A DNA stretch of 14,683 bases from Promethearchaeia archaeon (GTDB taxonomy: Archaea > Asgardarchaeota > Lokiarchaeia > Sigyniarchaeales > SOKP01). Below are positions 1 through 6,932 of the stretch, piece after piece. Within the stretch, counting starts at the first letter, position 1; every line of letters begins with the position of its first letter. The position numbers and the translations under genes were made by a program. Under the pieces are notes generated by a model. That model made no database searches. It was not told the DNA's origin and saw nothing but the letters and a program-made list of their open reading frames with translations. The DNA lies in NCBI GenBank assembly GCA_029856445.1, contig JAHQWY010000057.1, positions 1 through 14,683 of the forward strand. The letters are read 5' to 3'.

Positions 1-1
1 T

Positions 2-1012
2 TGGCATAATTTTGTTGATATTAAAAATAATGGGGCTGTTTTGCTAGACGTAAGAACTAAAGAAGAATTTTCTACTAGATCAATTGAAGGTTCAGTAAAT
101 GTTCCAATTGAGGAACTTAGAACCCGTTTAAATGAAATTCCTAATGATAAATCAATCTATGTTTATTGTGAAGTAGGATATAGGAGTTATTTAGCATTAA
201 GAATTCTATTACAAAGTGGGTTTAAACAAGTGTATGAATTAACTGGCGGTTTTAAAATTTATGAGATGGCAAATGCAACAACAGAAGAAATAATGGCAGC
301 ATGTGGGGGATCCGAAAATGTTATCGAAGAATTTGTTCATGAAAAAGCTATTGAAAGTGAAGATTACGTTGAAGTTGATGCGTGTGGACTTTCATGTCCA
401 GGACCATTAAATGCGTTAATTAAAGGTCTTGAAGAACTACCAGAAAATAAAAAATTAAAAGTCTATGCAACAGATCCCGGATTCAAATCTAGTGTTGAGG
501 CTTATTCTAAATTAAATGAAGCGGTAAAATTGTTATCTCTTGGTAAGGAAAAGGGTATGCTAGTTGCGACCTTAGAAAAAATCCAACCTATCGAAGTTAT
601 CACTCCAGTCAAAAAGAAGACTAGAAAAGAGTTACGTCCTCCTGATGCCCCTCCGGTGTCAAATATCAGTGCTGATGAACTTTTCGAAAGGATTGGTACT
701 GAAGATGAACCACCACTTATGATTGATGTGCGTACGCCACAAGAATATGAAGGACCACATGGTCACATCAAAAATACTAAATTAATTCCTTTAGGAGAAT
801 TAATGAATAATCCAGATGCAATTAAGGATTATAAAGATGACGAAATAGTATCAATCTGTCATTCTGGCTCTCGTTCTATGATGGCAGCTCAAATTCTAGC
901 ACGAGCAGGATTTAAAGATATCAGAAATTTAACGGGAGGAATGATGATATGGCACAGAAAAGGATATCCAGCAGAACTTGAAAAAAAAGGCATGACAGAA
1001 ACTTATTATTAA
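2..1012 (+). CDS. Rhodanese-TusA-rhodanese sulfur-transfer protein, 5' end outside window
   Basis: The frame is open to the left edge, so this is the C-terminal part of a longer protein; a TTG at 41 is not a convincing start. Counting from that codon there are three sulfur-carrier domains. A rhodanese (residues 1-80) has its active-site loop CEVGYR, cysteine 43. A TusA/SirA domain (about 108-180) has the CPGP motif, cysteine 119. A second rhodanese (about 208-315) has the loop CHSGSR, cysteine 273. A charged Lys/Pro linker separates TusA from the second rhodanese. In known families, rhodanese plus TusA often forms the tail of a FAD-dependent CoA-disulfide or persulfide reductase, which I infer as the missing N-terminal part. 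The role would be cytoplasmic persulfide trafficking or polysulfide reduction. A second rhodanese at the end is less usual; DsrE-type domains are more often found there. The domains are certain; the parent enzyme is not. Confidence 0.85.
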   Translation, partial: WHNFVDIKNNGAVLLDVRTKEEFSTRSIEGSVNVPIEELRTRLNEIPNDKSIYVYCEVGYRSYLALRILLQSGFKQVYELTGGFKIYEMANATTEEIMAACGGSENVIEEFVHEKAIESEDYVEVDACGLSCPGPLNALIKGLEELPENKKLKVYATDPGFKSSVEAYSKLNEAVKLLSLGKEKGMLVATLEKIQPIEVITPVKKKTRKELRPPDAPPVSNISADELFERIGTEDEPPLMIDVRTPQEYEGPHGHIKNTKLIPLGELMNNPDAIKDYKDDEIVSICHSGSRSMMAAQILARAGFKDIRNLTGGMMIWHRKGYPAELEKKGMTETYY

Positions 1013-1037
1013 TTAAATCCAACTCTTTTTACCTTTT

Positions 1038-1047
1038 AAAAAAAAAA
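1038..1047 (-). terminator. Oligo-T terminator of the CcdA-like gene
   Basis: Ten A on the plus strand, so ten T in the minus-strand transcript, about 43 bases after the CcdA-like stop codon. The opposing terminators are interleaved: each gene ends in the other's 3' flank. Confidence 0.5.
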
Positions 1048-1076
1048 TAAAATAGGTCAGAAAAACACGAAATAAC

Positions 1077-1084
1077 TTTTTTTT
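1077..1084 (+). terminator. Oligo-T terminator of the rhodanese-TusA gene
   Basis: A run of eight T on the plus strand, 65 bases after the stop codon, with an earlier shorter T run at 1026-1030. Archaeal polymerase stops at such runs without a hairpin. It lies just before the 3' end of the opposing CcdA-like gene. Confidence 0.5.
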
Positions 1085-1089
1085 ATCAA

Positions 1090-1854
1090 TCAAATTTTAG
1101 GTAATAACCCAGGATTTCCAAATGCCGCTAAAGTTATCTCAATCCCGATATATAATAAAATAACTGCAAATATTTTTTGGAGTTTGGAACCAAACTTAAT
1201 TAATTTGACAAAAAATAGCTGTTTAATTTTTCCTATTAAGGTTCCAATAAGCATGTAAGGGATCATAATTCCTAAAGCATAAAATGTAAATAAAATAATC
1301 CCCAAACCAATATCAGATTGATCAGATACTATTAACACAATAGATAGATAAATTGGGGTTATACACCCAATCCATGAAAAACCCATCGAGAATCCAAGCA
1401 TGAATGAGCCACCATATCCTTCATACTTCATTAATTCATTGTCAAAAGTACTCGCATCAATTGTATTCGAATTATTTTCTTTTTGATTGTATTCTAACTC
1501 ATTTTGATTGCTTTGAGTATTTTGGGGTGATCTTAAAATTTGTTTAGTTCTAGTAAATTGCTTTGCAAAATAAATATAAATCGATAAAATAATTATGGTC
1601 AAACCAGAAAACAATTTTAACCAAAAGGTAAACCTTATGAATCCTGAAATTATAATATAGAAGGTTGCAATTAAAGAAAACATTAAAATAAATCCCAAGG
1701 AAAAAATCAAACTCATTAATATAGCCTTTTTTGGTGTATTGGTTTGGCTTGCCAAATAAAGCATAAAGGATGGCAGTGTAACTACATTACATGGCGTTAA
1801 AAAAGAGATTAAACCCCCAAAAATAGCTAAAAAAAAGAGGAATATATCGATCAT
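1090..1854 (-). CDS. ccdA: CcdA/DsbD-family thiol-electron transmembrane protein
   Basis: Integral membrane protein of 254 residues that would carry reducing equivalents from cytoplasmic thioredoxin to thiol proteins outside. The first membrane segment ends in SFLTPCNVVTLP, with cysteine 22 in the family's S-P-C...L-P position. The second half begins GFSMGFSWIGCITP, with cysteine 164 in the position of the second conserved cysteine. These two cysteines form the transport disulfide in CcdA/DsbD. About six hydrophobic segments are visible. A polar loop rich in Asn, Gln and Glu (about 104-145) splits the two three-helix halves and is longer than in typical CcdA. The gene follows the thioredoxin-fold gene by 49 bases on the same strand, and that product is the expected partner. 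ATG start at 1854. Family confident; cytochrome c maturation is not implied, since no heme genes are seen here. Confidence 0.85.
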   Translation of the reverse strand: MIDIFLFFLAIFGGLISFLTPCNVVTLPSFMLYLASQTNTPKKAILMSLIFSLGFILMFSLIATFYIIISGFIRFTFWLKLFSGLTIIILSIYIYFAKQFTRTKQILRSPQNTQSNQNELEYNQKENNSNTIDASTFDNELMKYEGYGGSFMLGFSMGFSWIGCITPIYLSIVLIVSDQSDIGLGIILFTFYALGIMIPYMLIGTLIGKIKQLFFVKLIKFGSKLQKIFAVILLYIGIEITLAAFGNPGLLPKI

Positions 1855-1903
1855 ATTTGAGAAAATTGTTTTTTATTTTGTTAAAGATTAAATTATTTTA
1901 ATT

Positions 1904-2563
1904 TTACAAAGCGTCAATTTCATAATTTATTTGATTATAATGATTAGGATCATAACCAATAAATCTTTCAACCTCACCACCATCCTTATCTAATAATATA
2001 GTGGTTGGAGTATATGCAATATTAAAAGTTGAAGCATAAGTATTAAAAATATCATCACGAGCTATAGAACGATCTAAATTATGAACATCTGCAAATTGGT
2101 TTAACCCACTATTTGAATCATATGAATGTATTGTTATAAGAAGTATATATACTTGGCTGTTTGGATAATCATCATCAATATTACTTATGATATTTGCTTC
2201 AGGACCACAAGGGGGACAGTCTAAATCAAAGAAAAATAAAAGAACAACTTGTCCCTGATGATCTGCTAAAGAAATCGTACCACCATCAATAGTGTTAAAA
2301 GTAATATCGGTTTTATAGGAACTATCTCCCCTTTCCATTCTATTATCAAAGGAAATTACCATGAAAACTATTATTATTACTAAAACTACCCCAATTACAA
2401 TTAAATACGGAGTAAAACCTTCTGTAAACTTTTTTTTAGGTATAGAATCGTATCTCTTTGAGATAGTCCTTGAAGGATAATGTTTCTTCCTTTTTTTTTT
2501 TCTTGGCTTTGTTGTTTTTAATCTTTGTTTTTCCTTTTCTTTTAATTCTTTAGGTAATTTCAT
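1904..2563 (-). CDS. Membrane-anchored TlpA/ResA-like thioredoxin-fold protein
   Basis: A 219-residue protein starting at the ATG whose first base is 2563; a TTG directly upstream extends the frame by one residue and is unlikely to be used. Residues 1-50 are strongly basic with runs such as KKKRKK, a cytoplasmic tail by the positive-inside rule. One membrane segment follows at about 53-72. The rest, from residue 85, is a thioredoxin fold outside the cell: CPPC (cysteines 116 and 119) after a hydrophobic strand, and the cis-proline loop YTPT (proline 186). TlpA/ResA-type proteins reduce disulfides of exported proteins and are recharged by CcdA, which is encoded 49 bases downstream. The small protein upstream ends 42 bases before this start, suggesting one transcript. 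The long basic tail is odd for the family and could bind nucleic acid, phospholipid or a cytosolic partner. Confidence 0.85.
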   Translation of the reverse strand: MKLPKELKEKEKQRLKTTKPRKKKRKKHYPSRTISKRYDSIPKKKFTEGFTPYLIVIGVVLVIIIVFMVISFDNRMERGDSSYKTDITFNTIDGGTISLADHQGQVVLLFFFDLDCPPCGPEANIISNIDDDYPNSQVYILLITIHSYDSNSGLNQFADVHNLDRSIARDDIFNTYASTFNIAYTPTTILLDKDGGEVERFIGYDPNHYNQINYEIDAL

Positions 2564-2605
2564 CAATTCTACCTATATTACGCCCTAATTATGCAAATCT
2601 ACTTG

Positions 2606-2932
2606 TTAATTAACTTTACACGTGTTTTTAATAATTGGATTAATATTCTTAATAATTATTTTTTTTTTAAAAATTCCGTCTATATCTAATTGATATTCTT
2701 CTAATTTTCCAAAAATTTTTATAAACCAATCAGATAAATATAATATCAAATTATCATTAGACACTTTTTCAAAATCCTTATAATTTTCTAAATCAATATC
2801 TTCAATTTTTTCTATTACTGGATTGTATATTTGAGTACATGGCTCCTCAATAAAGGTAATATCAACTAATAAATTAGAAGTGTTGCTTCTTTTTAGATAT
2901 TCTTTAGATTTATTTGAAAGTACTATCGACAT
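2606..2932 (-). CDS. Small CC/Se-motif-like protein (putative)
   Basis: A 108-residue soluble protein, ATG at 2932. The start (about residues 1-15) has the shape of a HesB/CC-Se-motif protein: a strand, then Ser-x-x-x-Lys-Glu-Tyr-Leu. A strand VDITFIEEP then leads into cysteine 32 followed by Thr, where CC/Se-motif proteins carry Cys-Cys or Cys-Sec. The middle (LILYLSDW) and the end (KKIIIKNI) look like the later strands of that fold. A single late cysteine (105) lies near the C terminus. No in-frame TGA is present, so there is no hidden selenocysteine. It heads the presumed operon with the TlpA-like and CcdA genes, 42 bases upstream of the former, which supports a thiol or metal role. The assignment rests on pattern memory only; a lineage-specific protein of unknown role is the alternative. 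Confidence 0.45.
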   Translation of the reverse strand: MSIVLSNKSKEYLKRSNTSNLLVDITFIEEPCTQIYNPVIEKIEDIDLENYKDFEKVSNDNLILYLSDWFIKIFGKLEEYQLDIDGIFKKKIIIKNINPIIKNTCKVN

Positions 2933-2981
2933 AATGACAAATACTAATTCTATCTTAGTGAAAATAATTTTCTACTTAAAC

Positions 2982-2998
2982 ATTTATATTAATGGTTT
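2982..2998 (-). promoter_or_regulatory. Probable TATA/BRE promoter of the CC/Se-TlpA-CcdA unit
   Basis: On the minus strand AAACCATT is followed by AATATAAAT, a plausible BRE plus TATA box. It is about 50 bases before the first ATG, so transcription would start near 2958-2962. A perfect inverted repeat lies just upstream of it (3005-3028). Confidence 0.35.
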
Positions 2999-3004
2999 AA
3001 ATAG

Positions 3005-3028
3005 TTTTCCGTAGGATATTACGGAAAA
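3005..3028. promoter_or_regulatory. Perfect 9-bp inverted repeat between divergent redox genes
   Basis: Arms TTTTCCGTA (3005-3013) and TACGGAAAA (3020-3028) are separated by the six bases GGATAT. The element lies in the 251-bp divergent gap between the thiol-redox unit (minus) and rubrerythrin (plus), immediately upstream of the minus-strand TATA/BRE candidate. The symmetry and position fit a dimeric regulator site. A transcribed hairpin is the alternative. Confidence 0.45.
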
Positions 3029-3112
3029 AAGAAGAAGAACAGAGACTTATTATTAATCAATTCTACTTGTTTTTTTCTTTATATTATTATAAGTAAAAAA
3101 GTTAAAATTAAG

Positions 3113-3127
3113 CGGAAATAATTTAAA
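3113..3127 (+). promoter_or_regulatory. Candidate BRE/TATA of rubrerythrin
   Basis: CGGAAA (3113-3118), purine-rich like a BRE, is followed directly by TAATTTAAA (3119-3127). That predicts a transcription start near 3150 and a short leader carrying the ribosome site GAGGT (3171-3175), eight bases before the ATG. A second TATA-like stretch (CATATAAAA, about 3140-3148) would instead give an almost leaderless transcript. Confidence 0.35.
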
Positions 3128-3183
3128 CCCAAAAATATTCATATAAAACGAAATATCCAAATACATAAAAGAGGTAAAAAATT

Positions 3184-3774
3184 ATGAAAGAAACAGCAAA
3201 AAAATTGTATACCGCTTATGTTGGTGAAAGTCAAGCTCGAAATAGGTATAACTACTTCTCTAAAATAGCCAAAAAGGAAGGTTTCGTGTTAATTTCAAAG
3301 ATTTTTGATGAAACTTCAGATCAAGAGAAGGAGCATGGTAGCTGGTTTTATAAAATGCTCCAACAATTCAAGAAAGAGGAAAAATTTGATGAAATGAAAG
3401 TACTCACTGATGCAGAATTTCCAACAACCCTTGGAAATACTATTGAAAATTTAAAATCAGCAATAGCAGGGGAAAATTTGGAATGGCAGACACTTTATCC
3501 CGATATAGTGAAAACTGCTGAAAAAGAAGGATATCCTGATATTGCAAAAAGAGTAAAAGCAATTATGAAAGCTGAAAAACATCATTCTGAGAGATATGGA
3601 AAACTTCTGAAATTAGTTGGAGATGACGCTTTCTTTAAAAGAGGAAAGAAGGTGATTTGGGTATGTATGGAATGTGGTTATGAAGTAGAAATGGATGAAT
3701 TACCCAAAGACTTTAAATGTCCTAGCTGCGACCATCCCCGAGAGTACTACAGAAAGAAATGTGAAGATTTCTAA
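3184..3774 (+). CDS. rbr: Rubrerythrin
   Basis: A 196-residue cytoplasmic peroxide reductase of full family length. Residues 1-140 form the ferritin-like four-helix domain with diiron ligands in the expected pattern: glutamate 15; E48-x-x-H51; glutamates 97 and 100; and E131-x-x-H134. Residues 157-196 form a C-terminal rubredoxin-type Fe(Cys)4 site with cysteines 161/164 (CMEC) and 179/182 (CPSC). It reduces hydrogen peroxide to water with electrons from rubredoxin or an NAD(P)H:rubredoxin reductase, candidates for which are encoded at 11185 and 13160. The start is fixed by GAGGT eight bases upstream. The superoxide reductase gene follows after about 95 bases on the same strand; peroxide made there is this enzyme's substrate. 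Confidence 0.97.
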   Translation: MKETAKKLYTAYVGESQARNRYNYFSKIAKKEGFVLISKIFDETSDQEKEHGSWFYKMLQQFKKEEKFDEMKVLTDAEFPTTLGNTIENLKSAIAGENLEWQTLYPDIVKTAEKEGYPDIAKRVKAIMKAEKHHSERYGKLLKLVGDDAFFKRGKKVIWVCMECGYEVEMDELPKDFKCPSCDHPREYYRKKCEDF

Positions 3775-3869
3775 AAAAAAACATACTAATTTTTAATTTA
3801 AAATCAAAATTTTTAAAAATCAAAATAGATGATTTAAAAAACAACAGAATAGGAATCTGTGACTTGAAA

Positions 3870-4262
3870 ATGAAACAGAAAGAAATTTGGAAATGTAATA
3901 TATGTGGAAAAGTTATTGAAATACTTAACCCTGCGGCTCCCGAAACCATTTGTTGCGGACAACCGATGGTTTTAATGGAAGAGAAGACAGCAGACTGGAA
4001 AGGTGAGAAACACGTACCTAAGATCACGATTGATGGTAATAAAGTGACTGTCGACATTGGAATTTCTATGGGGACTCCACATCCTATGACCAATGAACAT
4101 TATATTATGTGGATTGAACTTATCTGTAAAAATAACTGTTATAAAAGGCAAATGTTGGCTCCTGGAATGGAACCTAAGGCGACTTTCGTTGTTGCTGACA
4201 CAAGTGGTTTAAAGGCGCGTGAATATTGTAATCTCCATGGACTCTGGGTTGGAACAGAATAA
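3870..4262 (+). CDS. dfx: Desulfoferrodoxin (2Fe superoxide reductase)
   Basis: A 130-residue two-domain enzyme that reduces superoxide to hydrogen peroxide in the cytoplasm without making O2. The N-terminal desulforedoxin domain has cysteines 9, 12, 28 and 29 (C-x2-C...CC), matching the numbering of classical desulfoferrodoxins. This supports the ATG at 3870 over a TTG two codons earlier (3864). The catalytic centre II ligands are all present: histidines 48 (in GEKHVP), 71 (GTPHPM) and 77 (NEHY), cysteine 120 and histidine 123 (CNLHGLW). The usual Glu next to the first His is followed by Lys 47. AGGAA at 3851-3855 is better spaced for the TTG, so a two-residue longer form is possible. Partner enzymes are rubrerythrin upstream and rubredoxin at 11185. 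Confidence 0.96.
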   Translation: MKQKEIWKCNICGKVIEILNPAAPETICCGQPMVLMEEKTADWKGEKHVPKITIDGNKVTVDIGISMGTPHPMTNEHYIMWIELICKNNCYKRQMLAPGMEPKATFVVADTSGLKAREYCNLHGLWVGTE

Positions 4263-4268
4263 ATTATC

Positions 4269-4283
4269 TTTTTTTTATTTTTT
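4269..4283 (+). terminator. Oligo-T terminator after superoxide reductase
   Basis: Eight T then six T, broken by one A, begin seven bases after the stop codon. A strong archaeal-style terminator separates the rubrerythrin/SOR genes from the permease gene. Confidence 0.55.
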
Positions 4284-4330
4284 ATATATTCTAAAACAAT
4301 GAAATTTTAAGATGTTTAACCACAATAATC

Positions 4331-4340
4331 TATATTTAAA
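4331..4340 (+). promoter_or_regulatory. TATA-like box of the permease gene
   Basis: TATATTTAAA is centred about 35 bases before the ATG at 4371, giving a predicted leader of under ten bases. AAGGA at 4364-4368 is only two bases from the ATG, too close for normal pairing, so near-leaderless initiation is likely. Confidence 0.35.
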
Positions 4341-4370
4341 TCAAATAATTTCTCTGTTGTCTGAAGGATA

Positions 4371-5735
4371 ATGATTTTTTTCTTACAATTATTTGTAATC
4401 TTCTGTTTTGTTATTGTTATCACAGCGTTGTTTCGTGAAAAAACAGATTTTTTGACATATAGTGTGGCAGCTATGCTTGCAGCAGCTACAGCAACTTACC
4501 TTTTTTCACCCGAGCCTTTTACTATTGAAGAAATAATAATTGAGATTGATTGGCCTGTTATTTTCTTCTTAATTTCTTTATTTACAATTGTGGTTATCTT
4601 AGAAGAACAGCTTATTTTTCAAGAGATAGCATTACGAATTACCAAGAAATTTCATACAAACACACGGCAATTTTTTTGGGTGATTTGTTCAATTTCTACC
4701 TTAAGCGCAGTTTTTATTCAGGATGTTTCTGTAGCTATTATATTTATTCCTATGATTATTAGTACAAGTGAAAAGATGAGAATTAATCCTACTCCTGTAC
4801 TTCTTGGAATGACTATTTGCATTAATCTTGCTGCAACTTTGACACCATTTGGCTCTGCCCAGAATATTCTCATAGCGGATAAATTTAATCTCGCAACCAG
4901 CTGGTTTTTTACCAATTTATCAGCATATTTCATTATAGGCACATTACTCACTTTATTCCTTTTAGATTATTTCGTTCTTAGAAAGCATTTAAATGAAATT
5001 TGGGTTCCACATTGCGAAGAATATGATGAGCCTTTAGAGGACAAACACCTTGAAGAACACGAGCTGATAATCCTAGAAGACTCAATTAATCCTAAAGTCT
5101 TTTACCGTAATATAGTTGCTTTATTCATTTTTTTCATATTGTTAATGATTATTCCAAATATTTTGTTTGTTGGTCTTTTGGGAATGTTAATGTTTGTGTT
5201 CATTAATCCTCGTAGGAGTGAATCTGGTAAAAAAAAACCAGATATTTCTTATTATTTTACAAAAGTTGATTTTAAATTACCATTCTTTTTTATATGTTTA
5301 TTTGTCCTTATATTTTGTTTTGAAGAGGTAGGGCTTATCGATATTATATCAGATTTTGTCGTTAATATAACACCCAACAACATTTTCTTACTATGTGTGA
5401 TGATATTAATCTCAACCTCTTTACTCTCTGCATTTCTTGATAATGTTCCAGTAACGGTTCTTTTTATACCAATAATAAATGTTTTAATTGACCTCTTAGG
5501 ATTTGATTTTTCAAAGATTCCCTTGTTAATAGCATTTATATTAGGAATAAATTTAGGAGGAAATTTCTTACCCCAGGGTAGTGCAGCTGATATGATGACA
5601 CTTGATTTATCGACTAAATATTGTGTTGAAGGGATGAATTATAAGAAATTATTAAAGATAGGAGGTTTATTTGCCCTCTTACATATCATCTTAGGAATAG
5701 GATATCTCGCATTAATAATTTTTATTTTCTTTTAA
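4371..5735 (+). CDS. ArsB/NhaD/SLC13-type (ion transporter superfamily) permease
   Basis: A 454-residue membrane protein with about eleven hydrophobic segments arranged as two similar halves. The first half has SAVFIQDVSVAIIFIPMI followed by a loop with TPFGSAQN. The second repeats this as SAFLDNVPVTVLFIPII followed by LPQGSAAD. The D-N-V-P helix and paired G-S-x-x-N/D hairpins are hallmarks of the ArsB/NhaD/CitM/SLC13 group, where they form the substrate and Na+ sites. A charged cytoplasmic loop (about 200-245, rich in Glu and His) joins the halves. Substrate cannot be read from sequence: arsenite, Na+/H+ exchange, dicarboxylate or sulfate are all possible. No arsenic gene is adjacent. It sits downstream of a terminator and upstream of the phosphatase gene by 44 bases. 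Confidence 0.8.
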   Translation: MIFFLQLFVIFCFVIVITALFREKTDFLTYSVAAMLAAATATYLFSPEPFTIEEIIIEIDWPVIFFLISLFTIVVILEEQLIFQEIALRITKKFHTNTRQFFWVICSISTLSAVFIQDVSVAIIFIPMIISTSEKMRINPTPVLLGMTICINLAATLTPFGSAQNILIADKFNLATSWFFTNLSAYFIIGTLLTLFLLDYFVLRKHLNEIWVPHCEEYDEPLEDKHLEEHELIILEDSINPKVFYRNIVALFIFFILLMIIPNILFVGLLGMLMFVFINPRRSESGKKKPDISYYFTKVDFKLPFFFICLFVLIFCFEEVGLIDIISDFVVNITPNNIFLLCVMILISTSLLSAFLDNVPVTVLFIPIINVLIDLLGFDFSKIPLLIAFILGINLGGNFLPQGSAADMMTLDLSTKYCVEGMNYKKLLKIGGLFALLHIILGIGYLALIIFIFF

Positions 5736-5779
5736 TAATTACTTGAGTTAGAGAAAAATTTTAAGTCGTTATAAAAATA

Positions 5780-6328
5780 ATGAGTAAATTAAAAGCAATT
5801 CTCTTAGATAGAGATGGAACCTTAATTGAGGACAAAAATTACGCTTTTAAGATCGAGGATTTAGAAATCTTACCAGGAGTTATTGAAGGTCTAAAAATAC
5901 TTCAGAAGGAATATATCTTCGTTATTGTAACCAATCAATCAGGAATAGGGAGAGGATATTATACATTAGAAGACTTTCATAATTTTAACAATTATTTAAT
6001 TGAATTACTAAATAGAGAAAATATAAAGATACTTAAAACATATTATTGTCCTCATTTACGAGAAGATAAATGTGAATGTAGGAAACCTAAAACAAAGTTC
6101 ATAGATGAAATTATTAAGGATTTCAATGTTAACATTAAAGAATCATGGATGATGGGTGATCATCCCTCTGATATACAATTTGGGATGAACGCGGGTTGTG
6201 GAACAGTGTTTCTCACCACAGGGCATGGTGACAAACATTTAGATGAATTAAAATCTCTCGAAATAAAGCCAACTATTATTAGTGATAATTTTTTAAACGC
6301 AGCGAAAAAAATTTTACAACTCGACTGA
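5780..6328 (+). CDS. GmhB-like HAD-IIIA phosphatase (heptose-bisphosphate/histidinol-phosphate type)
   Basis: A soluble 182-residue HAD phosphatase. Motif I is LLDRDGT, with nucleophile D10 and general acid D12. Motif II is TNQSGIGRG (T51). The family zinc knuckle has C90, H92, C98 and C100 (CPH...CECRKP), which also supplies motif III lysine 102. Motif IV is MGDHPSD, with D127 and D131. This set is typical of D-glycero-D-manno-heptose-1,7-bisphosphate 7-phosphatase and the histidinol-phosphatase half of HisB. No heptose or histidine genes are nearby, so the substrate is open; a nucleotide-sugar or cell-surface glycan role is the usual guess. The 44-base gap to the permease allows co-transcription. 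ATG at 5780 leaves only nine residues before the nucleophile, normal for the family. Confidence 0.85.
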   Translation: MSKLKAILLDRDGTLIEDKNYAFKIEDLEILPGVIEGLKILQKEYIFVIVTNQSGIGRGYYTLEDFHNFNNYLIELLNRENIKILKTYYCPHLREDKCECRKPKTKFIDEIIKDFNVNIKESWMMGDHPSDIQFGMNAGCGTVFLTTGHGDKHLDELKSLEIKPTIISDNFLNAAKKILQLD

Positions 6329-6339
6329 TTTTATACTTC

Positions 6340-6347
6340 TTTTTTTT
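6340..6347 (+). terminator. Oligo-T terminator after the HAD phosphatase
   Basis: Eight T begin 11 bases after the stop codon, followed by an AT-only stretch. It separates the phosphatase from the next gene, which has its own TATA-like box near 6381-6389 (ATTATAAAA). Confidence 0.5.
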
Positions 6348-6441
6348 ATTATATATTATTACTAATTATGGTAAACGATTATTATAAAAATCTACATTTA
6401 TTCATTTATTATATTAGGTATGAATATATTTTGAGATTTCG

Positions 6442-6930
6442 ATGTATTACAGAAAATTAAATAATGCGGCAATGTGGAAAAAGATCCAAAAATTAAGAGA
6501 GCTTATTAAAACAGAGCCTAACTTCAAGGAACGCGTGTGTTGGAATTGTAGTAAGGATCTAAATGTATATGACTTTCTCAGCGATAATGTTGATTTTACA
6601 CCTGATTATATCCTCAAATTATGGCAAACTCCTATTTTAGAATTCCACTGCTGCGAATGTTTTAAAAACCTCAAAATAGATGAGCTTAAAAAAATAGAAC
6701 AAGAATTACCTACACGTATTTGTTTAAATTGTCATGCTCTAATAGACGTTTATAAATTTAGCAAATTTCATAACTATTTGAAAATCCATGAATTAAAAAA
6801 ACTTTGGCTAGATAGTAAATTTAATGTGTTCTGTGATAATTTGTGTCAGCGGAAATACTTCAAAATCTATTATGATTTTCTAAAAAAAAGAAAATTAGAA
6901 AAACAAAAGGAATTAAACAAACAGCTATAG
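6442..6930 (+). CDS. Duplicated four-cysteine (zinc-finger-like) protein, unknown function
   Basis: Not recognised. A 162-residue soluble, basic protein with a helical start (1-30), two copies of a four-cysteine module, and a Lys-rich helical C terminus (about 136-162). Copy one has C33/C36 and C70/C73; copy two has C94/C97 and C131/C135. The copies align without gaps at an offset of 61 residues: R-(V/I)-C-x-N-C, then V-Y-x-F nine residues after the first Cys, L-W 27 residues after it, and the second pair opening 34 residues after C36 or C97. The arrangement predicts two structural zinc sites of treble-clef or zinc-ribbon type. Nucleic-acid or protein binding is plausible given the basic tail, but unproven. 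It ends two bases from the opposing transporter gene. ATG chosen because the upstream ATG at 6421 runs into a stop at once. Confidence 0.7.
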   Translation: MYYRKLNNAAMWKKIQKLRELIKTEPNFKERVCWNCSKDLNVYDFLSDNVDFTPDYILKLWQTPILEFHCCECFKNLKIDELKKIEQELPTRICLNCHALIDVYKFSKFHNYLKIHELKKLWLDSKFNVFCDNLCQRKYFKIYYDFLKKRKLEKQKELNKQL

Positions 6931-6932
6931 AT

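Noticed and set aside
2606..2932. Possible selenoprotein (Cys-Sec motif)
   Set aside because: The codon after cysteine 32 is ACT (Thr) and no in-frame TGA is found in the gene, so there is no selenocysteine.
3800..3827. Direct repeat AAAATCAAAAT upstream of desulfoferrodoxin
   Set aside because: Two copies of a low-complexity A-rich word in AT-rich DNA; no further copies, so not a CRISPR or meaningful tandem array.
3722..4093. 123-codon minus-strand open frame
   Set aside because: It lies antisense to rubrerythrin and desulfoferrodoxin, whose cofactor ligands are all intact; its translation has no recognisable domain.
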